Source of the DNA: Pseudomonas fluorescens
GTDB lineage: Bacteria; Pseudomonadota; Gammaproteobacteria; Pseudomonadales; Pseudomonadaceae
Assembly: GCF_000730425.1 (NCBI RefSeq)
Contig: NZ_CP008896.1
Coordinates: 4,278,001-4,342,000 of the forward strand
DNA: 64,000 nt
Direction: 5' to 3'
In this document: positions 55,256 to 64,000 of the stretch, piece after piece
Layout: every line of letters starts with the position of its first letter
Numbering within the stretch: the stretch's first letter is position 1
Made by a program: the position numbers and the translations under genes
The notes under the pieces: generated by a model
What the model was told of the DNA's origin: nothing
The model's database searches: none
The model's input: the letters and a program-made list of their open reading frames with translations, nothing else

Positions 55256-57076
55256 GTGATCGAAAATCTACGTAACATCGCCATCATTGCCCACGTTGAC
55301 CATGGTAAAACCACCCTGGTAGACAAACTCCTGCGTCAATCCGGCACCCTGGAGCGCAACGAGCTCAACGACGAGCGCGTGATGGACTCCAACGACCAGG
55401 AAAAAGAGCGCGGTATTACCATCCTGGCGAAAAACACCGCCATCAACTGGAACGGCTACCACATCAACATCGTGGACACCCCGGGCCACGCCGACTTCGG
55501 TGGCGAAGTTGAACGTGTAATGTCGATGGTTGACTCCGTTCTGCTGCTGGTTGATGCCCAAGACGGCCCTATGCCGCAAACCCGTTTCGTGACCAAGAAG
55601 GCGTTCGAAGCCGGCCTGCGTCCAATCGTGGTCATCAACAAGGTTGACCGTCCAGGTGCGCGTCCGGACTGGGTTCTGGACCAGATCTTCGACCTGTTCG
55701 ACAACCTGGGTGCCACCGAAGAACAGTTGGACTTCAAAGTCGTCTACGCCTCGGCCCTGAACGGCATTGCCGGTCTGGACCACACCGACATGGCTGAAGA
55801 CATGACCCCGCTGTACCAGTCGATCGTCGACAACGTACCAGCACCGGCTGTTGACCGTGACGGCCCGTTCCAGATGCAAATCTCGGCACTGGACTACAAC
55901 AGCTTCCTGGGCATTATCGGCGTTGGTCGTATCGCTCGTGGTCGCGTCAAGCCGAACACCCCGGTTGTCGCTATCGACGCTGACGGCAAGAAGCGTAACG
56001 GCCGTATCCTGAAGCTGATGGGTCACCACGGTCTGCACCGTGTAGACGTTGAAGAAGCGGCTGCCGGCGACATCGTGTGCATCAGCGGCATGGACTCGCT
56101 GTTCATCTCCGACACCCTGTGCGACCCGATGAACGTTGAAGCGATGAAGCCGTTGACCGTCGACGAGCCAACCGTTTCCATGACCTTCCAGGTAAACGAC
56201 TCGCCATTCTGCGGTAAAGAAGGCAAGTTCGTGACTTCCCGCAACATCAAGGAACGTCTGGACAAAGAGCTGCTGTACAACGTTGCATTGCGCGTTGAAG
56301 AAGGCGACTCGGCTGACAAGTTCAAGGTTTCCGGCCGTGGTGAGCTGCACCTTTCGGTACTGATCGAAACCATGCGTCGCGAAGGCTTCGAAATGGGCGT
56401 TGGCCGTCCGGAAGTGATCATCCGCGTTGTTGACGGTAACAAGCACGAACCGTTCGAAAACGTCACCATCGACACCCCTGAAGAATCCCAGGGCAAGGTC
56501 ATGGAAGAGATGGGCCTGCGTAAGGGCGACCTGACCAACATGGTGCCGGATGGCAAAGGCCGTGTGCGTCTGGAATACAACATCCCTGCTCGTGGTCTGA
56601 TCGGTTTCCGTAACCAGTTCCTGACCCTGACCAACGGCGCTGGCATCCTGACCTCGATCTTCGATCGCTACGACGTCATGAAGTCCGGCCAAATGTCCGG
56701 CCGCCAGAACGGCGTTCTGGTATCGGTAGAAACCGGCAAGGCGCTGACCTACTCCCTGGAAACCCTCCAGGCGCGTGGCAAGCTGTTCGTTGAGCACGGT
56801 CAAGAGATCTACAACGGCCAGATCGTTGGTCTGAACAGCCGTGACACCGACATGGGCGTCAACCCAACCAAAGGCAAGAAGCTCGACAACATGCGTGCTT
56901 CGGGTAAAGACGAAACCATCGCCCTGGTTCCACCTGTTCGCTTCACCCTGGAACAGGCCCTGGAATTCATCCAGGACGACGAGCTGTGTGAAGTGACGCC
57001 TAAGTCCATCCGTCTTCGCAAGAAGATCCTGGACGAAGGCGAGCGTACCCGCGCTGCCAAAAAGGCCAAGAACTGA
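55256..57076 (+). CDS. typA: Translational GTPase TypA/BipA (606 aa)
   Basis: Ribosome-associated GTPase that helps assembly of the large subunit under stress. G1 AHVDHGKTT, switch-[15 protein letters not shown]4 [10 protein letters not shown] and the C-terminal family-specific part ([16 protein letters not shown] [16 protein letters not shown]) are present. Start codon GTG at 55256. Full length. A strong terminator follows. Confidence 0.97.
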   Translation: MIENLRNIAIIAHVDHGKTTLVDKLLRQSGTLERNELNDERVMDSNDQEKERGITILAKNTAINWNGYHINIVDTPGHADFGGEVERVMSMVDSVLLLVDAQDGPMPQTRFVTKKAFEAGLRPIVVINKVDRPGARPDWVLDQIFDLFDNLGATEEQLDFKVVYASALNGIAGLDHTDMAEDMTPLYQSIVDNVPAPAVDRDGPFQMQISALDYNSFLGIIGVGRIARGRVKPNTPVVAIDADGKKRNGRILKLMGHHGLHRVDVEEAAAGDIVCISGMDSLFISDTLCDPMNVEAMKPLTVDEPTVSMTFQVNDSPFCGKEGKFVTSRNIKERLDKELLYNVALRVEEGDSADKFKVSGRGELHLSVLIETMRREGFEMGVGRPEVIIRVVDGNKHEPFENVTIDTPEESQGKVMEEMGLRKGDLTNMVPDGKGRVRLEYNIPARGLIGFRNQFLTLTNGAGILTSIFDRYDVMKSGQMSGRQNGVLVSVETGKALTYSLETLQARGKLFVEHGQEIYNGQIVGLNSRDTDMGVNPTKGKKLDNMRASGKDETIALVPPVRFTLEQALEFIQDDELCEVTPKSIRLRKKILDEGERTRAAKKAKN

Positions 57077-57094
57077 TACTTAGTTCCGGCTGAA

Positions 57095-57130
57095 TAAAAA
57101 CGCCCCCGGTCGAAAGGCCGGGGGCGTTTT
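57095..57130 (+). terminator. Rho-independent terminator of typA
   Basis: AACGCCCCCGG-TCGAAAGG-CCGGGGGCGTT followed by TTTTT, 25 bases past the typA stop. Confidence 0.95.
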
Positions 57131-57168
57131 TTTATGCCTGCAATATTTGCAGTGGCTGTACCGGCCCC

Positions 57169-57241
57169 TTCGCGAGCAAGCCCGCTCCCACATTCATCCT
57201 GAAAAGACGCGGTCGAATGTGGGAGCGGGCTTGCTCGCGAA
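57169..57241. repeat. REP pair in outward (reversed) arrangement
   Basis: CGCGAGCAAGCCCGCTCCCA and TGGGAGCGGGCTTGCTCGCG lie in the opposite relative order from the other REPINs, so the conserved heads face inwards around AATGCGTCTT-like spacer. Confidence 0.85.
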
Positions 57242-57271
57242 AGCGGTAGTTCAAGCAATAAAGAACTTGGA

Positions 57272-57706
57272 TCAGAACTTGTCGAGGGTCTTGAACTTGG
57301 TCTCGCGTACCACTTCCTTGGGCTTGTACGCGCAATACCCCGGCCGTGGCCCGATCTTCGGGTGATTGCGGCAGGTATCCGGGCGCTTGTCATAAATAGT
57401 GCAGAAGCGCGTCTTACGATCCAGGTACAGGCAATCGTTGTTGCTCATGCGCTGCAGGGTAAAGATCTCGGACTTGGAGTTGAAACGCTCGACGATCCCT
57501 TCCTTCTGCAAACGCTTGGCGATGTTCTTTGGCGGGTCGCCACGCTCGAACTCGTCGACGATGCCAATGCGGATCAAATCCTTGATCTTCACCTCAACCG
57601 GCAGGGTGCAGCAGTTGGACGTGCAGCCGCCGCACATGTGGCTGGAGTATTTCTGCCACGTTTCGAGACGGTCGAGTTCCGCGGCGGCGATCAGTTGAGG
57701 CTTCAT
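57272..57706 (-). CDS. YkgJ-family cysteine-cluster protein (144 aa)
   Basis: A likely zinc or iron-sulfur binding protein. The cysteine pattern CGGCTSNCC is followed by SNNDCLYLDRKTRFCTIYDK and PDTCRNHP with a final CAYKP, eight cysteines in the YkgJ (UPF0153) arrangement. The ATG at 57706 is chosen; the upstream frame has no RBS. Cytosolic. Function unknown. Confidence 0.85.
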   Translation of the reverse strand: MKPQLIAAAELDRLETWQKYSSHMCGGCTSNCCTLPVEVKIKDLIRIGIVDEFERGDPPKNIAKRLQKEGIVERFNSKSEIFTLQRMSNNDCLYLDRKTRFCTIYDKRPDTCRNHPKIGPRPGYCAYKPKEVVRETKFKTLDKF

Positions 57707-57946
57707 CAGGTTTCCAAGAGGGGCTTTGTCCGGGCGCGCGATCATACCGGGATTGGTGGTTTTTTGAACAATATTTTGCGGGTTTCGGCTCAAAGGCTGC
57801 GTCGCGGTGCAAACGGGCACGGCCCCTGCATCTAAAACCTGCATGCGTGAATGAATGAAAAAACTGCCGAACCGTCAGCCATGCCATGTGTCAGACCGTC
57901 TAGGCTCTAGGATTTCCCTTCTTCTATCTCGCCCGAGGTCGCACCG

Positions 57947-60397
<2,451 letters not shown>

Positions 60398-60413
60398 ACG
60401 CCGAGAAATCCCG

Positions 60414-60457
60414 TGTAGGAACGGGCTTGTGTGGGAGCAGGAAAGCCAGCTCCCACA
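60414..60457. repeat. Degenerate REP elements after glgP
   Basis: A partial TGTAGGAACGGGCTTG and a short inverted pair (TGTGGGAGC / GCTCCCACA) remain. It looks like a decayed nested REPIN. Confidence 0.6.
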
Positions 60458-60522
60458 TTGGATTTGTGTCGATATACTGAGCGCCGGTTATGCCTGCTTC
60501 GGGCTGCTTAGGGATGTCGACC

Positions 60523-63500
60523 ATGCAATGGATGTTCATGCTCATTGGCCTGGTGCTTGGCTGGGCGCTGGATGAGTCGTTCAGTGATGCAGGCCTCGGG
60601 GCTTTACTGGGTTTGGTGATTGGCCAGGCCGTTCGTCTATCGAGCCTCGACAGTGCCATGAAGGCGCTGGAGCAACGCCTCACGGTGCTGGAGAAGCCGC
60701 CTCAAGCCGAATCGCCTGTTGCTGAGCCCGTGGCCGCGCCCGAGCTGGTCTGGGAGCTGCCCGCCGAGCTGCAACCAACCTATGCCCCCGAACCGAGCCA
60801 GCCGCTGCCCGACGACCTATGGAAGCCGGCGGCTGTTGCACGCGAAGCTGAGCCCGAAATGCCCCGCAGCCCCAACCTGATCGAACGTGCCCTCCAGGGG
60901 GCGCGTAACTGGCTGTTGGGTGGTAATACCGTGCTGCGGGTCGGCGTGGTGCTGCTGTTCCTGGGCCTGGCATTTTTGCTGCGTTATGCCACCGAGGGCA
61001 TGGTGGTGCCCATCGAGTTGCGTTACGCCGGTGTCGCCGCCTGTGCCTTGGGCTTGTTGGGCCTGGGCTGGTGGTTGCGCCTGCGCCGGGGCAGCTACGC
61101 GTTAATTCTGCAAGGCACGGGCATTGCCGTGTTGTACCTGACGGTGTTCGCGGCCATGCGCCTGCACCCTTTGCTCGATCCGGGGGCGGCGCTGGGCCTG
61201 CTGGTGGCGGTGACCGTGTTCTCGGCGATCCTCGCCATTACCCAGGACGCCATCGGCCTGGCCTGCGCCGCCGCCCTCGGCGGTTTTGCCGCGCCGATCC
61301 TGGCGTCCACCGGCGAGGGCAACCCTGTCGCATTGTTCAGCTACTTCGCCCTGCTTAACGCCGGCATTCTCGCCATCGCCTGGTCCAAGGCCTGGCGTCT
61401 GCTCAATGTGATTGGCTTTGCCGGCACTTTCGGCATCGGCTTTGCCTGGGGTATTCGCTCTTACACGCCGGAACTGTTGTGGAGTATCGAGCCGTTCCTG
61501 ATCCTGTTTTTCCTCATGTACCTGGCCATCGGCCTGCTGTTTGCGCGCCGCAAACTCCTGGAAACCCCCGACGCCCCGACCGATGACAGCCGTGGCGCGC
61601 TGCTGCGCTGGTCTGCGGCCAAGGGTGATTATGTCGATGGCGGCCTGTTGTTCGGCCCACCGCTTGTAGCCTTTGGCTTGCAGTTCACCCTGGTGCAACA
61701 CCTGGCATTCGCTCCGGCATTCAGCGCATTGGTGCTGGGGATCATCTATATGGTCCTGGCGCGTGTACTCAGTGGCGGGCGCACCGTCTTGCTGGCAGAA
61801 ACCTGCCTGGCCCTTGGCGTGATTTTCGCCAGCCTGGCGATCCCCCTGGGCCTGGATGCCCGCTGGACCGCCGCGGCCTGGGCGGTGGAGGGCGCGGGTA
61901 TCTTGTGGCTCGGCCTGCGCCAGCAGCGGTGGTTGGCGCGAGCCTTTGGCTTGCTGTTGCAACTGGGCTCGGCGCTGGCCTTTCTCAGTGAGCTGGGCGT
62001 GGGCCAGCACACGCTGCTGGAGGGCGCGGCGCTGGGAGCCTTGTTGCTCGGCGTGGCGTTGTTATTCAGCTTTCACCAACTGCGCAAGGCTACACGGGAG
62101 CAGATTACCCAGTGGGAGCGCCGAGGCTTGCCGGTCCTGGCCGGCCTTGGCCTGGGCTTTGTGTATCTGCTGGCGCCGTTGCTGTTGGCCGAGCAGGGCA
62201 CCGCGATCAGTTGGGCGTTGGCGGGGCTGATCACGGTGTTTGTCGGCCTGCATATCGCATCGCGCACCGTCCTGTTTTGCGCACTCGGCGTGCAGGTGTT
62301 GGCAGGGGCGTTGCTCACGCTGACGTCATGGGGTGCCGAGGAACTGTCGGCGTTTCGCCATATCGGTTTCTGGGCGCCGATGCTGGTCGGGTTGGCCGCC
62401 TTTGTCGGTGCCTGGCGTGTGCAGGGCCGCGGTCAACGGCTCAAGGTGCCCCATCTCTCCAATGGCCTGCTGGCGTGGGGCGCGGCGTGGTGGGTATTGG
62501 CACTGAACCATGAAGTGCTGCGCTTCACTCCGCCGGAGCTGCAAGCCACCTTCCTGCTGGTGGCGGCAGCGGCCAGCGCGGCACTGTGGAGGTTGCTGGC
62601 GTTGCGCCTGCGTTGGGCCGCGCTGGGAACCCTCTGCCTGTTGCTGATGCCGGCGGCGGCGCTGGTGTTGCTGGTGTCGGTGCATCGTTACTACCACCCG
62701 GCGGCCGAATGGGGCTGGCTGGCCTGGTTCGCGGTGTTCGCTGTGCATTTCATCGCGCTGCGTTATCTGGCCGGCTTGGCGGCGACAAAGGCCCTGAGCG
62801 TTGCCCATGTACTGGGCTGTTGGATGCTGATCGGCCTGTTGGCCCTGGAGTTGCGCTACGGCCTGTTGGTGCTCTCGGTGCAATACAACGCCTGGCGTTG
62901 GCTGGGCTGGGCGATTTTCCCAAGCCTGTACCTGATCGCCGTCGCTTCAGCGCGCCAATGGCCGTGGCCGGTGTCTGCTTATCCGCGCGAATACCGCCTC
63001 CTTGCCGCGCTACCGCTGGCCTTGCTGATGCTGGTGTGGTTCTGGTTGGCCAATATTTTCAGCGACGGTACCGCCCAGCCCTTGCCCTACGTGCCGTTGC
63101 TCAACCCCCTGGACATCGGCCTGCTGTTTGCGCTGCTGGGGGTGTACCTGTGGTCGCGCGGTGCAGCGCCACAACTGGGCGGGCGTACCCCACAGATTGC
63201 CCAAGGCGTCGCCGGGTTCTCGCTGTTTGCCTTTTTCACCGCGTTGGTGATGCGCACGGCGCACCATTGGGGGGGCGTGCCGTTTTATCTGGATGCGTTG
63301 CTCGATTCGATGCTGGTCCAGGCTGGGCTGTCGATTGTCTGGACCCTGATTGCCCTGGGGCTGATGATCGGCGGCCATCTGCGCCATCGTCGTGAGGTCT
63401 GGCTGGTCGGCGCAGTGCTGATTGGTGTGGTGGTCGCCAAATTGTTCCTCGTCGAGCTGAGCAACCGTGGCGGGCTGGAGCGGATTGTGTCGTTTATCGG

Positions 63501-63594
63501 CGTGGGCGGGCTGTTGCTGGTGGTGGGCTATTTTGCCCCGTTGCCGCCCAAACGCAGTGAGACTGGAACTCAAACCCAAGGAGCGTCGTCTTGA
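60523..63594 (+). CDS. DUF2339 large multi-spanning membrane protein (1023 aa)
   Basis: An N-terminal helix and coiled coil (SLDSAMKALEQRLTVLEKPP) and a Pro/Glu-rich linker precede about 25 hydrophobic segments that fill most of the chain. NTVLRVGVVLLFLGLAFLLR starts the DUF2339 core. Function is unknown. The ATG at 60523 is chosen because AGGGA is then correctly spaced. Its stop overlaps the next gene's start (TTGA), the usual DUF2339-DUF3999 pair. Confidence 0.88.
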   Translation: MQWMFMLIGLVLGWALDESFSDAGLGALLGLVIGQAVRLSSLDSAMKALEQRLTVLEKPPQAESPVAEPVAAPELVWELPAELQPTYAPEPSQPLPDDLWKPAAVAREAEPEMPRSPNLIERALQGARNWLLGGNTVLRVGVVLLFLGLAFLLRYATEGMVVPIELRYAGVAACALGLLGLGWWLRLRRGSYALILQGTGIAVLYLTVFAAMRLHPLLDPGAALGLLVAVTVFSAILAITQDAIGLACAAALGGFAAPILASTGEGNPVALFSYFALLNAGILAIAWSKAWRLLNVIGFAGTFGIGFAWGIRSYTPELLWSIEPFLILFFLMYLAIGLLFARRKLLETPDAPTDDSRGALLRWSAAKGDYVDGGLLFGPPLVAFGLQFTLVQHLAFAPAFSALVLGIIYMVLARVLSGGRTVLLAETCLALGVIFASLAIPLGLDARWTAAAWAVEGAGILWLGLRQQRWLARAFGLLLQLGSALAFLSELGVGQHTLLEGAALGALLLGVALLFSFHQLRKATREQITQWERRGLPVLAGLGLGFVYLLAPLLLAEQGTAISWALAGLITVFVGLHIASRTVLFCALGVQVLAGALLTLTSWGAEELSAFRHIGFWAPMLVGLAAFVGAWRVQGRGQRLKVPHLSNGLLAWGAAWWVLALNHEVLRFTPPELQATFLLVAAAASAALWRLLALRLRWAALGTLCLLLMPAAALVLLVSVHRYYHPAAEWGWLAWFAVFAVHFIALRYLAGLAATKALSVAHVLGCWMLIGLLALELRYGLLVLSVQYNAWRWLGWAIFPSLYLIAVASARQWPWPVSAYPREYRLLAALPLALLMLVWFWLANIFSDGTAQPLPYVPLLNPLDIGLLFALLGVYLWSRGAAPQLGGRTPQIAQGVAGFSLFAFFTALVMRTAHHWGGVPFYLDALLDSMLVQAGLSIVWTLIALGLMIGGHLRHRREVWLVGAVLIGVVVAKLFLVELSNRGGLERIVSFIGVGGLLLVVGYFAPLPPKRSETGTQTQGASS

Positions 63595-64000
63595 TCGGCA
63601 AACTGAGTATTGCGCTAGTGGGCCTGTGTACCGTGTTATCGGCATGGGCCGCAGAAACCCCCGCCGACTTCACCGCCCGGGTACCGCTGGCAATCAGCGG
63701 CGAAGGCCCCTGGTATCGCCTGGAGCTGCCACTGGCGGTGCAGTTGAGTGCCCGCCAGGCCGATCTGCGTGACCTGCGGGTGTTTAACGCAGCCGGCGAG
63801 CCCCAGGCGTATGCGTGGGTGCGCCAGTCGGCTGAAAGCGCAAAACACACGACCCGGCTGAAGGGCTTTGCGCTGTATGCCGCCGACAATGCCAGCGACA
63901 GTGTGCCCGGCGTGCGCGTGCAATCGAGTGCCTCGGGCACTCTGGTACAAGTGCAGCCTTCCAGCGAGGTGCCGGCCGGCGCGCAGGTGCGCCGCGGCTG
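63591..64000 (+). CDS. DUF3999 protein, 3'-truncated by the window edge
   Basis: It begins with TTG at 63591, with AAGGAG seven bases upstream, and overlaps the DUF2339 stop. The visible 136 residues start MIGKLSIALVGLCTVLSAWA, a signal peptide, then a beta-rich domain (WYRLELPLAVQLSARQADLR, DLRVFNAAGEPQAYAWVRQ). This is the start of the DUF3999 family, which pairs with DUF2339. The rest lies beyond the window. It probably acts in the periplasm with its partner. Confidence 0.85.
   Translation, partial: MIGKLSIALVGLCTVLSAWAAETPADFTARVPLAISGEGPWYRLELPLAVQLSARQADLRDLRVFNAAGEPQAYAWVRQSAESAKHTTRLKGFALYAADNASDSVPGVRVQSSASGTLVQVQPSSEVPAGAQVRRG

Noticed and set aside
55268..56803. 511-codon minus-strand frame opposite typA
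   Set aside because: Antisense shadow; TypA motifs are complete on the plus strand.

Overview
The window is a stretch of chromosome from a fluorescent pseudomonad, most likely of the Pseudomonas fluorescens group. The evidence is the GC-rich coding, the runs of REP/REPIN elements (GTAGGAGC and GTGGGAGC types), the gene order glnA-ntrB-ntrC, hisB-hisH-DUF2164-hisA-hisF and gpmI-envC-ctpA-yibQ / yibN-grxC-secB, and NtrC/sigma-54 sites in front of nitrogen genes. No rRNA and no CRISPR array are visible; there are two tRNA genes (Thr-UGU and Phe-GAA).

Layout. 1-2.4 kb: right part of an IS5-family element next to a frameshifted OprD-type porin. 2.4-8 kb: a three-gene CHASE2 / small secreted protein / M48 lipoprotein protease operon, a divergent EamA exporter and AraC regulator, and a Fic-domain remnant. 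8.49-16.02 kb: a compact genomic island inserted in the 3' end of tRNA-Thr. It has its own P4-type integrase, a second tyrosine recombinase, a 900-base non-coding segment with two long perfect inverted repeats and a DnaA-box cluster, and a tight three-gene operon (TIGR04255-like protein, membrane-anchored HTH protein, unknown protein) that is the best candidate here for an undescribed system. 16-18.8 kb: an orphan bcsQ/wssA-like ATPase with no cellulose synthase genes beside it, and a methyltransferase. 18.8-24 kb: a basic-amino-acid-type ABC transporter operon with a terminator between the binding-protein and permease genes, then a GABA-type permease behind a sigma-54 promoter. 24-34 kb: housekeeping and envelope genes (hydrolase, GT83-like glycosyltransferase, lipoprotein, yggX-mutY-asmA, OFA-type MFS carrier). 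34-37 kb: part of the histidine biosynthesis operon. 37-41 kb: an accessory patch with a solute-binding protein, a Vps62/beta-prism protein with an aerolysin-like tail, and a trypsin-fold protein whose catalytic serine is replaced by phenylalanine. 41-49 kb: cell-wall genes (yibQ, ctpA, envC), gpmI, yibN, grxC, secB and trmL. 49-57 kb: ntrC, ntrB, glnA, thiI, typA. 57-64 kb: a YkgJ-type cysteine-cluster protein, glgP, a giant DUF2339 membrane protein and the start of a DUF3999 gene.

How parts work together. NtrB/NtrC can act on the sigma-54 promoters seen in front of glnA and probably gabP, and an NtrC-like site lies upstream of ntrB. EnvC, CtpA and the YibQ-like deacetylase form an envelope/peptidoglycan group. 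HisB, HisH, HisA and HisF cover consecutive steps of histidine synthesis. The tRNA-Thr island and the 38-41 kb patch are accessory and hold the least explained biology. All functional statements come from reading the sequence; no database search was run.
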